A DNA stretch of 56,561 nucleotides from Candidatus Termititenax sp. (GTDB taxonomy: Bacteria > Margulisbacteria > Riflemargulisbacteria > GWF2-35-9 > DYQY01). This document shows positions 1 through 8,760 of the stretch, in pieces (the stretch's first letter is position 1; each line of letters starts with the position of its first letter). The translations under genes were made by a program, and so were the position numbers. The notes under the pieces were generated by a model. It saw only the letters and a program-made list of their open reading frames with translations. It was not told where the DNA came from and did no database searches. Where the stretch lies: contig DYQY01000010.1 of the NCBI GenBank assembly GCA_020719045.1, forward strand, positions 1 through 56,561. The letters are read 5' to 3'.

Positions 1-477
1 ATTATAACGGGAGGTCTCTTTTTTCTCTTTCTTAAAAAACTACCAGACAGCTATGTGGTCATATACATATATTATTCATTTAATTAATATTACTCCGTTG
101 CGGGAGCGACCATTAGATGAAGTTATTGAGTGAGCGTAATTCAGAAACAGGACGTTTCTGAGCAATCAACCGAGACAGGAAGTCGAGTTTGATTGGTAGC
201 GAACGAAATTACGAAATCTGGGAGTGAAGCACTCGGAGTAGAGAGGATTATTAAGGGTCGCGGAGACCCTTAATGTTAAAGAATCAAAAAACTTGTTTTT
301 TATGACTGCGACCCTTGAGATATTTCGATAGTGAATGTTACTATATTTAAAGAAATATAATCCTTTGAGGCGGTTGCCGAGTGATTTCTGCATCTCGATA
401 CACACTTCGAGAACCTCAGTGCACTCGATGAGCAGAAATATTATCGAGGCAAAAGCTAACAAGGGTAAGGAGTAATA
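1..477. other. Gene-free, palindrome-rich spacer upstream of glf
   Basis: I see no convincing gene here. The stretch is crowded with short inverted repeats: TTAAGGGTC-5 nt-GACCCTTAA at 251-273, CAGAAAC-5 nt-GTTTCTG near 143-161, GAGTG-3 nt-CACTC near 223-233, and TCTGC...GCAGA around 389-433 enclosing TCGAG/CTCGA pairs. An open frame runs on the minus strand through this region, but it has no ribosome binding site or recognisable composition and reads straight through the palindromes. The region could hold transcript 3' ends, degenerate repeat elements or an RNA; nothing decides between these. Confidence 0.5.
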
Positions 478-1590
478 ATGAAAAAGATATTAATTGTCGG
501 GGCAGGAATTAGTGGGGCAACTGTTGCAAATAAGTTAGCAAATGCAGGTAAAGAAGTTTTAGTTATAGATGAAAAAACCCACATTGGTGGTAACTGTTAT
601 GACTTAAGACAAGACGGAATTATGGTTCACCAATACGGAGCACATATATTTCATACATCTATTAAAGAAGTGTATGAATTTTTATCAAAATTTACTACTT
701 TCACTAACTACGAACATCAAGTAAAAGCTGTTATTAATGGCAAGGAAGTTCCAGTACCATTTAACTTTAATTCTATAGACATTCTATTTGAGCCAGATAG
801 AGCAAAAGAACTTAAGGATAAATTGTTAGCACACTATAAACTTGACTCTAAAGTGCCTATTTTAGAACTACAAAACGCAGAAGATAAAGAGCTGCAGTTT
901 CTTGCTGAATTTGTATATGAAAACTTATTTTTACATTATACGCTTAAACAGTGGGGACTAAGACCAGACGAATTAGATAAAAGCGTTTCTGCCCGTGTTC
1001 CTGTTTATGTTGGAACAGACGATAGATATTTCCCTTGGGATGCTTATCAAGGAATCCCAAATGAAGGATATACAAAGATGATGGAAAATATGTTTAGTCA
1101 TAAAAATATTGAAATAAAGCTTAATACTAGTTTTTCGTCACTAGATGCTAATGATTTTGACCAAATAATTTATACTGGCACCATTGATGGCTTCTTTAAC
1201 TACAAACTAGGTGAGCTTCCTTACAGAAGTGAGAGTTTTGATAATGTTACAATAGATAAAGCATTCTTTCAAAGCAACTCAGTAATCAATTATCCAAATG
1301 AACATGAATACACAAGAATTATTGAACACAAATATTTCTTAAATGACAACACAGACAAAACTATTATTTCTTACGAATATCCAGAAGCCTATGAGCAAGG
1401 TAAAAACGATCCATATTACCCTATCGCTACACCAGAGACAACTAAGCTTTATCAGTCGTATTTAGAGCTAGCTAAGGAGTTCCCTAAGATAAAATTTATC
1501 GGTCGCTTAGGTGACTATAAATATTATGATATGGATAAAGCTGTTAATAGAGCACTTGAAGTAGCACTTCAAATTCAACAAAAGGGATAA
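478..1590 (+). CDS. glf: UDP-galactopyranose mutase
   Basis: Interconverts UDP-galactopyranose and UDP-galactofuranose, supplying galactofuranose for surface polysaccharide; a cytosolic flavoenzyme. The N-terminus carries the FAD dinucleotide-binding glycine motif GAGISG (residues 8-13) followed by the GGNCYD segment, and the HIFHTS, NYP and RIIEHK segments typical of Glf are present. At 370 residues it has the usual length. The ATG is preceded by AAGGAG at a good distance. It stands alone: the spacer upstream holds only palindromes, and a strong symmetrical terminator follows. No other galactofuranose or LPS genes lie in the window. Confidence 0.95.
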   Translation: MKKILIVGAGISGATVANKLANAGKEVLVIDEKTHIGGNCYDLRQDGIMVHQYGAHIFHTSIKEVYEFLSKFTTFTNYEHQVKAVINGKEVPVPFNFNSIDILFEPDRAKELKDKLLAHYKLDSKVPILELQNAEDKELQFLAEFVYENLFLHYTLKQWGLRPDELDKSVSARVPVYVGTDDRYFPWDAYQGIPNEGYTKMMENMFSHKNIEIKLNTSFSSLDANDFDQIIYTGTIDGFFNYKLGELPYRSESFDNVTIDKAFFQSNSVINYPNEHEYTRIIEHKYFLNDNTDKTIISYEYPEAYEQGKNDPYYPIATPETTKLYQSYLELAKEFPKIKFIGRLGDYKYYDMDKAVNRALEVALQIQQKG

Positions 1591-1634
1591 GTTTAATTAT
1601 CCGAACCTTAGACTTAACTTACTGAAATTTTAAA

Positions 1635-1675
1635 CTATAAAAAAGGCCTCTCAAATTGAGAGGCCTTTTTTATAG
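1635..1675. terminator. Bidirectional rho-independent terminator
   Basis: A perfect inverted repeat of 20 bp arms around one unpaired base, with the core AAGGCCTCTCAA/TTGAGAGGCCTT flanked by A and T runs on either side. It lies between the convergent glf and hppA genes, so it can terminate both transcripts. Confidence 0.95.
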
Positions 1676-1693
1676 CATCTAACTAGTTAGAAA

Positions 1694-3916
1694 TTAATTA
1701 ATACCAATTCCTAAAGCTACTCCAACAATAGGAGCATATTTAACTGTAAGACCTGCAAATACAATAGATACCATAGAAATAAGCTTAATTAGAATATTTA
1801 ATGATGGACCAGAAGTATCCTTGAATGGATCTCCAACAGTATCACCAGTAACAGCTGCTTTGTGATTTTCAGAACCTTTTCCACCTAAAGCACCAGTTTC
1901 AACATATTTTTTAGCATTATCCCAAGCACCACCTGCATTATTTAGCATAATAGCAAGTACAAATCCTGTTGAAAGACCACCAGCTAACATACCAATAACA
2001 CCTGCAACTCCAAGGAAAATACCCATAACTACTGGAACTATTAATGCAATTAGTGAAGGAAGCAACATTTCTCTTTGTGCGCCTTTGGTAGAAATTGCAA
2101 CGCAGACAGCATAATCTGGTTTTCCAGTACCTTCCATAATTCCAGCAATTTCTTTAAACTGTCTTCTAACTTCTTGAACCATAGCCTGAGCTGCTCTTCC
2201 TACTGCTTTCATTGTTAAAGCAGCAAATAAGAACGCTAACATTGAACCTATCATCATACCAATAAGTACTTTTGGGTTCATTAGATTAACATTGTAGTAA
2301 AGCATAAAATCAGCAAGTGTCGCTGCTGCAACATCTACAGCTTTATCACCAATCATAATTGATGTTTGACCAGCATGTACTAAACTAATTCTAATTTCTT
2401 CAATGTATGATGCAATTAAAGCAAGCGCTGTAAGTGCAGCAGATCCGATTGCAAAACCTTTACCAGTAGCAGCTGTTGTGTTGCCTAGTGAATCTAGAGC
2501 ATCAGTACGCTTTCTTACTTCATGTCCTAGTCCTGCCATTTCAGCATTTCCACCAGCGTTATCTGCGATAGGACCATAAGCATCAGTTGCTAATGTGATA
2601 CCTAATGTAGATAACATACCAACTGCTGCAATACCTATACCATATAGACCTAAAGTTGGGTCCATAAATCCACCTGCAAACCCGTAAGAAAATAAAATTG
2701 CTACAGAAATCGTAACAGCTGGAATCATAGTTGATTCCATACCAGTTGCAATACCAGCAATAATTAAAGTAGCTGGACCAGTTTGTGCTGCCTCAGCAAT
2801 CTTTCTAGTTGGCTGATAGTCATGAGAAGTAAAATACTCTGTTCCCTGACCAATAATAATACCAGCTAAAAGACCAGTAATGATTGACCAGAAAATCCCA
2901 AAATTGCCTGGTAATAACATGTTTACCAATATCGCACTGGAAATAATGATTAATACTGAACTTAGAAAAACACCACTATTAAGTGAAAGTAAAAGACTTT
3001 TTTGCGTAGCATTTTCTTTAGTTCTTACAAAATAAATCCCGATAATTGAAAAAACAATTCCTAATCCTGCAATAATCATTGGAAGAATTAGTGAATTAAG
3101 CTCAAGTGGAGTACCTCTAAAAGCAGCAACACCAAGAGCAGCTGTTGCAAGGATTGAACCACAATATGACTCATATAAGTCAGCACCCATACCAGCCACA
3201 TCACCAACATTATCACCTACATTGTCTGCAATAGTTGCAGGGTTTCTAGGATCATCTTCTGGAATTCCTGCTTCAACCTTACCAACTAAGTCAGCTCCTA
3301 CGTCAGCTGCTTTAGTGAAAATACCACCACCAACTCTAGCAAATAGCGCTTGTGTTGATGCCCCCATTCCGAATGTAAGCATAATAACTGTGATTGTAGC
3401 ATTATCCATAGTAGCACCAAAATATGGAGCTAATACTTTAAGGATAAGAAACCATAAACTTATATCTAGAAGTCCTAGACCAACAACTACCATACCCATA
3501 ACAGCACCTGCACGGAATGATACTTGTAATCCTTGGTTAAGTGACTTACTAGCTGCCCAAGCTGTTCTAGAAGAAGCATTGGTTGCTGTTTTCATACCAA
3601 GATAACCAGCTAAACCAGAAAAGAAACCTCCAGTTAAGAAAGCAAAAGGAACAATTTTATTCTGTACCCCTAAACCATAAGCCATTATTGCTAATATTAT
3701 TGTAGCTACTACAAAGAATATGAAAACAACTTTATATTGTTGTCTAAGGTAAGCCATAGCTCCATCTCTAACATATTGAGCTATTTCCTTCATCTTGTCT
3801 GTACCTTCTTCTTTGCTCATCAATGTTTTATAAAAGATGAAAGCAAAAAGAAGTGCTGTGATAGAGCCTAAAGGAGCAATCCACCAAAGCATCGGAATCT
3901 GAACTAAATTTTCCAT
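1694..3916 (-). CDS. hppA: Membrane-bound ion-pumping pyrophosphatase, K+-dependent type
   Basis: Couples hydrolysis of pyrophosphate to H+ or Na+ pumping across the inner membrane. The 740 residues contain about 16 hydrophobic spans. The substrate/metal motif [11 protein letters not shown] is at 205-215, followed by acidic [12 protein letters not shown], and a second acidic cluster ([15 protein letters not shown]) lies near the C-terminus. The [10 protein letters not shown] segment at 478-487 has Ala where K+-independent enzymes carry Lys, so I class it as K+-dependent (family knowledge). Whether it moves Na+, H+ or both cannot be read with certainty. The start has a purine-rich AGGGGG site. 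It is monocistronic between a terminator and a 97 bp spacer. Confidence 0.96.
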   Translation of the reverse strand: MENLVQIPMLWWIAPLGSITALLFAFIFYKTLMSKEEGTDKMKEIAQYVRDGAMAYLRQQYKVVFIFFVVATIILAIMAYGLGVQNKIVPFAFLTGGFFSGLAGYLGMKTATNASSRTAWAASKSLNQGLQVSFRAGAVMGMVVVGLGLLDISLWFLILKVLAPYFGATMDNATITVIMLTFGMGASTQALFARVGGGIFTKAADVGADLVGKVEAGIPEDDPRNPATIADNVGDNVGDVAGMGADLYESYCGSILATAALGVAAFRGTPLELNSLILPMIIAGLGIVFSIIGIYFVRTKENATQKSLLLSLNSGVFLSSVLIIISSAILVNMLLPGNFGIFWSIITGLLAGIIIGQGTEYFTSHDYQPTRKIAEAAQTGPATLIIAGIATGMESTMIPAVTISVAILFSYGFAGGFMDPTLGLYGIGIAAVGMLSTLGITLATDAYGPIADNAGGNAEMAGLGHEVRKRTDALDSLGNTTAATGKGFAIGSAALTALALIASYIEEIRISLVHAGQTSIMIGDKAVDVAAATLADFMLYYNVNLMNPKVLIGMMIGSMLAFLFAALTMKAVGRAAQAMVQEVRRQFKEIAGIMEGTGKPDYAVCVAISTKGAQREMLLPSLIALIVPVVMGIFLGVAGVIGMLAGGLSTGFVLAIMLNNAGGAWDNAKKYVETGALGGKGSENHKAAVTGDTVGDPFKDTSGPSLNILIKLISMVSIVFAGLTVKYAPIVGVALGIGIN

Positions 3917-4013
3917 TTTTTCCCCCTTCGATTTTTTTTAGACTAAGTTTTTGTTACTTTAATCTAATTATATATTGAACCAAAGAAGATGTTTTCGGTC
4001 AACAACAAAGTGC

Positions 4014-4787
4014 TTAATAGATAAAGAATTCTTTAGTTGCTTTTGTGAGGTTAATAGAGCCAAATTTTGTAATTAAAACTGTGTCTTCAATTCTGAACCC
4101 ATACTCTCCGGGGAAATACAGTCCAGGCTCTATAGTAATCACCATTCCCTCAGATGGGCAAACATCTTTAGGACAGTCTTTGTTTACAAATGGAAATTCA
4201 TGAATATCTAGTCCGACACCATGGCCTAAACTATGCTGGAAATAATAATGAAGATTTCTTTTCTTAAAACAATCAACAACTTGCTCATGAATATCAGTAA
4301 AAGGCATACCTAATTCTAATGATTTAATTGCTTTTTTTTGGGCCTTTTTTACTAATTTGTACTTTTCATACATCTGTGAGGAATACTTACCACTTCCCTT
4401 ACTCATGTACACTACCCTAGAAAGATCTGAACAAAAACCTTTGTACTTGACCCCCATATCAAACTGTACAACATCACCTTCCCCAATAACTCTATCGGTT
4501 GGGGTACTATGAATAAATGATGAATTCGACCCAGAACCCACTATGGTTGGGAATGCTAGCTTCTTGTCAGCACCATACTGCTGAGAATAATCGTAAATCT
4601 TTTGAGCAATTTCTATCTCTGTAACACCAGGCTTAAGATCATTACCAATAACCTTTTCATAGATAAAACTAGTTAATTGACAAGCTTTATAGATATTATT
4701 GATTTCTTCTTTTGTCTTGATTTTTACGCTTTGTTTGTAGTGGTCTAAAAACCAATTTTTAAATTTGTACATATATTGCTGAGTCAT
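4014..4787 (-). CDS. M24-family metallopeptidase (Xaa-Pro aminopeptidase-like, catalytic domain only)
   Basis: Pita-bread-fold dinuclear metallopeptidase, probably removing an N-terminal residue before Pro. All five metal ligands are visible: D110 (VQFDMG), D121 (GFCSDLSR), H189 (LGHGVGLDIHE), E220 (TIEPG) and E234 (FRIEDT), plus the auxiliary H93. SDLSR and FRIED resemble aminopeptidase P/prolidase more than methionine aminopeptidase. At 257 residues it lacks the N-terminal creatinase domain of full-length PepP. It follows aroK on the same strand after a 56 bp gap that contains a direct repeat. Methionine aminopeptidase function is the main alternative. Confidence 0.85.
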   Translation of the reverse strand: MTQQYMYKFKNWFLDHYKQSVKIKTKEEINNIYKACQLTSFIYEKVIGNDLKPGVTEIEIAQKIYDYSQQYGADKKLAFPTIVGSGSNSSFIHSTPTDRVIGEGDVVQFDMGVKYKGFCSDLSRVVYMSKGSGKYSSQMYEKYKLVKKAQKKAIKSLELGMPFTDIHEQVVDCFKKRNLHYYFQHSLGHGVGLDIHEFPFVNKDCPKDVCPSEGMVITIEPGLYFPGEYGFRIEDTVLITKFGSINLTKATKEFFIY

Positions 4788-4817
4788 CTTAGTAAATAGT
4801 TTACAGTTTTGATTGTG

Positions 4818-4842
4818 TAGTGTCTAGACTATTAGTGTCTAG
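4818..4842. repeat. Tandem 10-bp direct repeat between aroK and the M24 peptidase
   Basis: TAGTGTCTAG occurs twice, at 4818-4827 and 4833-4842, separated by 5 bp; each copy can also pair with part of its neighbour (TAGAC/GTCTA). A TTTACAG motif flanks both sides. Spacing of about 15 bp between repeat starts could suit an operator upstream of the peptidase gene, but this may be chance. Confidence 0.35.
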
Positions 4843-4843
4843 T

Positions 4844-5401
4844 TTACAGGTTTAATAACTTAAACTCTTTAAGTATCTCTTCTACGCATTCTTCAGGTGT
4901 AAACTTATCTGTATTTATAATCACATCAGCTGATTCCTTATATAAATCAAATCTAGCATCCATTATAGACTCAATCCTCTTAATAACATCTTCTTTTGAT
5001 TTACCAGTATTTATTAGAGGTCTATTATTATCATCCTTTATTCGCTCATATACTACTGAAGGAGAAGCGTACAACCAAAAAACAGTGCCTGATTCTTTTA
5101 TGGTATTTCTGTTTTCTTCTTTTAAAATAATACCTCCACCAGTTGAAATAACTTGATTGCTTCTCTTCAAAAAGTCTTTCAATATTTTAGACTCTACATG
5201 TCTAAAATATTCTTCACCATCTGTTTCAAAAATATTAGAAATTTTCCTATTTTCTTTTGCTTCAATTTCTTTATCTAAATCGACTAAAGCATAAGAATAC
5301 TTCGTTGCTAGGACTTCAGCTACAGTGGTTTTTCCACTTCCCATAAATCCAATGAGTATAATATTGTTACTTTTCACCACGTTGAATCTTGAAAATATCA
5401 C
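4844..5401 (-). CDS. aroK: Shikimate kinase
   Basis: Phosphorylates shikimate with ATP in the pathway to chorismate and aromatic amino acids. The P-loop GFMGSGKTT, a VDLDKEIE segment binding Mg2+/shikimate, STGGG and the lid NRPLI are all present. The longest frame starts at a GTG (5401) and overlaps the end of rph by 35 bp. Two later in-frame GTG codons at 5380 and 5377 would give the more usual start a few residues before the P-loop, so the start is uncertain. No other shikimate-pathway genes are nearby. Confidence 0.93.
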   Translation of the reverse strand: MIFSRFNVVKSNNIILIGFMGSGKTTVAEVLATKYSYALVDLDKEIEAKENRKISNIFETDGEEYFRHVESKILKDFLKRSNQVISTGGGIILKEENRNTIKESGTVFWLYASPSVVYERIKDDNNRPLINTGKSKEDVIKRIESIMDARFDLYKESADVIINTDKFTPEECVEEILKEFKLLNL

Positions 5402-6077
5402 TTAGTCCATCAGAAGCAAGAGTATAGAGCTGATCAAGCACATCTTTAGAAAATGGAGCATTTTCCCCAGTACCTTGGATTTCAATTAATTGTCCACTTG
5501 CAGTCATTACAACATTCATGTCAACATCAGCTTTTGAATCCTCAGTGTAGCAAAGATCTAGCATTGGCTGCCCTTTTACAACTCCTACACTAATTGCTGC
5601 TACCTGCTGTTTAATTGGATTACAACTTAATGTCTTATCTTTAAGCCCATTATTAACTGCATCATACAAAGCAATCCATGCGCCAGTAATCGCTGTAGTA
5701 CGTGTGCCACCATCAGCCTGTATTACATCAGCGTCTATTGTTATCGTTCTTTCTTCTAATAACTTTAAATCTACAGCCATTCTCAAAGATCTACCTATTA
5801 ATCTTTGGATCTCCATAGTTCTACCGCCAACGCGCTCTCTTTCTCTTTTAACTCTAGAATTAGTTGCGGTTGGAATCATATTATATTCAGCTGTAAGCCA
5901 TCCTTCACCTTTTTCTTTTTGAAACGTCGGAACACTTTTGTCTATCGTAACCGATACTATTACTTTGGTATTTCCGCATTCAATTAAAACAGAACCGTTA
6001 GGGTGTTTTAAAAAATTTCTTGTAATCTTATAAGGTCTTAATTCGTTATGTTTTCTACCGTCATCTCTTTTATTCAA
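5367..6077 (-). CDS. rph: Ribonuclease PH
   Basis: Phosphorolytic 3'-5' exoribonuclease that trims tRNA 3' ends. The 236 residues match the family in length. Diagnostic segments are RDDGRKHNELRPYKI at the N-terminus, GEGWLTAEYNMIPTAT, the RGGRTMEIQRLIGRSLR-type phosphate-binding stretch (here GGRTMEIQRLIGRSLR) and DADVIQADGGTRTTAITGA. It overlaps the upstream coiled-coil gene by 8 bp and the downstream aroK gene by up to 35 bp, so the cluster is probably translated from one message. Confidence 0.95.
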   Translation of the reverse strand: MNKRDDGRKHNELRPYKITRNFLKHPNGSVLIECGNTKVIVSVTIDKSVPTFQKEKGEGWLTAEYNMIPTATNSRVKRERERVGGRTMEIQRLIGRSLRMAVDLKLLEERTITIDADVIQADGGTRTTAITGAWIALYDAVNNGLKDKTLSCNPIKQQVAAISVGVVKGQPMLDLCYTEDSKADVDMNVVMTASGQLIEIQGTGENAPFSKDVLDQLYTLASDGLSDIFKIQRGEK

Positions 6078-6546
6078 GGTTACTTTCCTCCACTTTCTCT
6101 GTGTAAAATGCTGTCTTGTCCATTCTTTCTTGTGTCATATCTATTATTGTATCTAACTTAACTAAGCGCCCCTTACATTTAGTGACAGCTAGTTTAAGGT
6201 TTTGAAGTACTTTTTGAGAAAAATCATCTATTTCTTTCTTTATCTCAAGTGCTTCTTGTCTTGCATTTTCAATAATCTGTTTTGCTTCAAGATCGTCATA
6301 CTGCTCAGCTATTTTTTTGTTTTTATATAGTTGAGGTTTCTGATTATTTAAGTCCACAATCTGATCATCGGCTAAATTAGCCTTTAATGCCTGATATTTT
6401 TCATTAATCATCTTTTTAATTACATCAATAACATCAACAAACTCTTGCTTATCAACCATTACAATGTTTGGATTATTGTTCATTAGTGGTCTTTTGCCTT
6501 GTAAAATCGCAGTTTCAAGTTCTTCAAGTAGTTCTATTATTTCCAT
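6070..6546 (-). CDS. Coiled-coil protein of the type found beside coaD
   Basis: A 158-residue, soluble, highly charged helical protein. A short N-terminal segment (residues 1-50, with IVMVDKQEFVDVIDVIKKMI) is followed by long heptad-like helices rich in Glu, Lys and Gln, including KQIIENARQEALEIKKEID, which resembles the stalk-like helices of DivIVA-like and ATP synthase b-type proteins. Comparable proteins sit next to coaD in Clostridia, where they remain functionally undefined (recalled, not searched). It follows coaD directly, with the coaD stop adjoining its ATG, and overlaps rph by 8 bp. A function in the cell is not assigned. Confidence 0.7.
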   Translation of the reverse strand: MEIIELLEELETAILQGKRPLMNNNPNIVMVDKQEFVDVIDVIKKMINEKYQALKANLADDQIVDLNNQKPQLYKNKKIAEQYDDLEAKQIIENARQEALEIKKEIDDFSQKVLQNLKLAVTKCKGRLVKLDTIIDMTQERMDKTAFYTEKVEESNLE

Positions 6547-7032
6547 TTATTTTCTCCGCTTTTTTTCTAATGCTTCTCTTACATTATCAGGCACAAGTCC
6601 TTTTATGTCACCACCATTTAGGGCGATTTCTTTAATTAAAGAGGAACTAAGATAGGAATAGTTATAACTAGTCATAAGGAAGACTGTCTCTATGTCTTTG
6701 CTTAATCTTCTGTTACCTAAGGCAAGCTGAAATTCATGCTCAAAATCTGACATAGCCCTTAGTCCTCGAATGATGATAGTTGCATTATGTTTTACACATG
6801 CATCTATTAATAAGCCCTCAAAATGATCTACTTTAATATTTGGTAAATTTAATTCCTCAATACCTTTAATAAAGTTGACTCTCTCCTCGATTGTGAAGAA
6901 TCCATTTTTAAGTGAATTATGAGCTACTACGATTACTAACTCATCCACAACCTTTAATGCTCTTTTAATAATGGATATATGTCCATTTGTTATTGGATCA
7001 AAGCTACCTGGGTATACTGCTATTTTTTTCAT
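6547..7032 (-). CDS. coaD: Phosphopantetheine adenylyltransferase
   Basis: Adenylates 4'-phosphopantetheine to dephospho-CoA, the fourth step of CoA synthesis. The nucleotidyltransferase motif is in YPGSFDPITNGH (residues 7-18), RGLRAMSDFEHEFQ binds the second substrate, and the SSSLIKEIA segment completes the ATP site. Length (161 aa) is standard. Four CoA genes occur in this window: coaD here, coaC and coaB at 9.7-10.9 kb, and coaE at 21.3-21.9 kb. It overlaps rsmD by 4 bp, the common rsmD-coaD arrangement. Confidence 0.96.
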   Translation of the reverse strand: MKKIAVYPGSFDPITNGHISIIKRALKVVDELVIVVAHNSLKNGFFTIEERVNFIKGIEELNLPNIKVDHFEGLLIDACVKHNATIIIRGLRAMSDFEHEFQLALGNRRLSKDIETVFLMTSYNYSYLSSSLIKEIALNGGDIKGLVPDNVREALEKKRRK

Positions 7033-7565
7033 TTTCTCTCAAATAAATTTAATTTTGAATAACCATATTTATACTCTTTAACAAAACTAAAATGTCCTAT
7101 TACTTCAGGGAAAAAAGTGTCTTTATCAGTTTCGAAAACAATTACTCCCTCATTTGCTAGTATATCAAAATTAGAGATAACCAGCAATAAAGCATCTTTC
7201 ATCTCATAGGAATAAGGTGGGTCGAGAAAAATAATATCAAATTGCTCTTTTTTTTCATTAAATTTTTTCAAAATACTCATGCTATCGTTTTTAAAGAAAC
7301 GTGCATTTGTTAAACCAAGGGTTTGAGCATTTTTTATAACCATACGAATGTCTGTATCCACGCTTGTTAATTCAGCTGCACCACTACTAAGCAGTTCAAA
7401 ACCTACGGCACCTGACCCACAAAAAAGGTCTAAAACCTTAGCTTTTTTAATTTTTCCGTAAAGAATGGAGCAAAGTGCCTCTTTAGTCTTAGCAGTTGTC
7501 GGTCTAGTTTTTGTCTCATCTGCTAAAAGTTTTTTACCTTTATACTTGCCAAGCAGAATATGCAT
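7029..7565 (-). CDS. rsmD: 16S rRNA (guanine-N2)-methyltransferase RsmD
   Basis: SAM-dependent methylation of G966 of 16S rRNA in the small subunit. The TRPTTAKTKEALCSIL motif near the N-terminus, the SAM-binding VLDLFCGSGAVGFELLSSGA-type segment and the catalytic DPPY tetrapeptide (FLDPPYSY) identify it; 178 residues is normal. It is the first gene of the tightly packed leftward group rsmD-coaD-coiled coil-rph-aroK. Its start lies 17 bp beyond the cyclophilin stop, so transcription from the cyclophilin promoter may continue into it. Confidence 0.95.
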   Translation of the reverse strand: MHILLGKYKGKKLLADETKTRPTTAKTKEALCSILYGKIKKAKVLDLFCGSGAVGFELLSSGAAELTSVDTDIRMVIKNAQTLGLTNARFFKNDSMSILKKFNEKKEQFDIIFLDPPYSYEMKDALLLVISNFDILANEGVIVFETDKDTFFPEVIGHFSFVKEYKYGYSKLNLFERK

Positions 7566-7582
7566 TATGCTATACCCATAAC

Positions 7583-8185
7583 TTATTTATTAATTATTTG
7601 AATTTCTTTAAGAACAACAGGAACTACAGGACTATCGAACCTGTCTCTTTTAACAGCGCCTATTTTTTTAACTATGTCCATTCCTTCAACAACCTGACCA
7701 AAAACTGTATGCTTTCCATCTAGCCATTGTGTTGGAATATGTGTTATAAAAAACTGACTTCCGTTTGTGTTTGGACCACTATTGGCCATTGAAAGCCTTC
7801 CAGGGCGATCATGCTCAAGGTCTGCGCTAAATTCATCATTGAATCTATAACCGGGACCACCTCTACCGTTTGCTAAGGGGTCTCCACCTTGAATCATAAA
7901 ACCTGGGATTACTCGATGGAAAATTGTATTTGAATAAAGAGGTATATTTAGCATCTTTGCACCAGAAGTTGGTGAAATCCACATCTGAGTACCAGTTGCT
8001 AATCCAATGAAATTCCTTACAGTTATTGGCGCCTTATCAGGGTAAAGCTCACAAGTGATATCGCCCATTGATGTTTTAAAAACTGCATAGGTTTTTATAG
8101 AAAAAATATCTGATGTTGGTGCAGAAATAGCTATAGAAAAGATGAAAGTAAAAAGTAAAAGGTAAAAGGCTCCAATGCGTTTCAT
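7583..8185 (-). CDS. Secreted cyclophilin-type peptidyl-prolyl isomerase
   Basis: Catalyses cis-trans isomerisation of prolyl bonds, probably in the periplasm. From the chosen ATG the protein opens with a signal peptide (KRIGAFYLLLFTFIFSIAISA). The cyclophilin core follows: FHRVIPGFMIQGGDP with the catalytic Arg, GRLSMANSGPNTNGSQFFIT and WLDGKHTVFGQVVEGM. I chose the ATG at 8185 rather than one six codons upstream because a TATAAT box ends exactly 6 bp before it, which puts the upstream ATG inside the promoter. The gene would then be leaderless. A short insertion (TGTQMWISPTSGAKMLNIPL) follows the first strand. Confidence 0.92.
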   Translation of the reverse strand: MKRIGAFYLLLFTFIFSIAISAPTSDIFSIKTYAVFKTSMGDITCELYPDKAPITVRNFIGLATGTQMWISPTSGAKMLNIPLYSNTIFHRVIPGFMIQGGDPLANGRGGPGYRFNDEFSADLEHDRPGRLSMANSGPNTNGSQFFITHIPTQWLDGKHTVFGQVVEGMDIVKKIGAVKRDRFDSPVVPVVLKEIQIINK

Positions 8186-8191
8186 GCCGCT

Positions 8192-8220
8192 ATTATAGAA
8201 CAATAATATTTATATGGTAA
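8192..8220 (-). promoter_or_regulatory. Sigma70-like promoter of the cyclophilin gene, leaderless arrangement
   Basis: On the minus strand TTACCA (8215-8220), 17 bp, TATAAT (8192-8197), then 6 bp to the ATG at 8185. Initiation about 7 bases after the -10 box would fall on the start codon itself. No Shine-Dalgarno sequence is available. Confidence 0.65.
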
Positions 8221-8524
8221 TAGCTAGTCTTCATTTTTTCTTGATAAAAAACGAAGCAAAAAATCAAGAGTGCTAAATTCACTGCGTGACTTTTGGGAAA
8301 TTTTTAATCCACCCGCCAAGATGCTATGCTTCTTTTTAGTTATTACTCAGCACCTGGGAGGGTAATTTATAAATGTATTCTGAATTTTTACCATGAAATG
8401 AAATAAAAATTACTTCAAAGTCATCTTGCTTAGATTACGCACTCAAATACAAATAATAATGAGTATAAATACATTTTTGTCCTGAAGCATTTAAACGAAT
8501 ATAAAATCGTAGATATTTCGACGA
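8221..8524. other. Gene-free spacer
   Basis: No gene, tRNA or strong hairpin is recognised. The last 65 bp are open in the frame that continues into the repeat element as STNLTHGS, the same peptide the element adds to a glycosidase at 26.1 kb, but stop codons lie just upstream. This may be the remnant of a coding region or coincidence. Confidence 0.4.
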
Positions 8525-8660
8525 ACCTCACCCACGGAAGCTATAATTATCTTTAAAGAAAGATAGGTGCTGCGACCCTCTCCGTTTCACTTGTGAAATG
8601 GAGAGGGTCGCAGCATGTTCAGCTGTTGAGAAATAATATTTATCTTCTGCAGGGAGAGGG
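8525..8660 (+). repeat. Dispersed hairpin element, copy A (MITE-like)
   Basis: A 136 bp element bounded by ACCTCACCC (8525-8533) and GGGAGAGGG (8652-8660), near-perfect terminal inverted repeats. Inside lie a small palindrome TATCTTTAAAGAAAGATA (8549-8566) and a long hairpin at 8569-8614 with roughly 22 bp arms that include GACCCTCTCC/GGAGAGGGTC and one G-T pair. Copy B at 26022-26157, on the other strand, has the same length and the same order of parts; copy C at 16840-16964 is more diverged. There is no coding capacity, so it would need enzymes from elsewhere to move. Confidence 0.85.
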
Positions 8661-8760
8661 AAAAGAATGTAAAGAAATTCCTTTTTAAAACAAGCAATAT
8701 TTGTGCAACTCTAACTATTACTCGACATTACTTAGTTGACTTAATTATTAAGGAGCTAAC

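Noticed and set aside
166-462. 98-codon open frame on the minus strand upstream of glf
   Set aside because: It runs through several palindromes, has no ribosome binding site and shows no recognisable protein features.
3222-3605. 127-codon frame opposite hppA
   Set aside because: Antisense shadow of a highly conserved pyrophosphatase; composition follows from the Ala/Gly-rich gene on the other strand.
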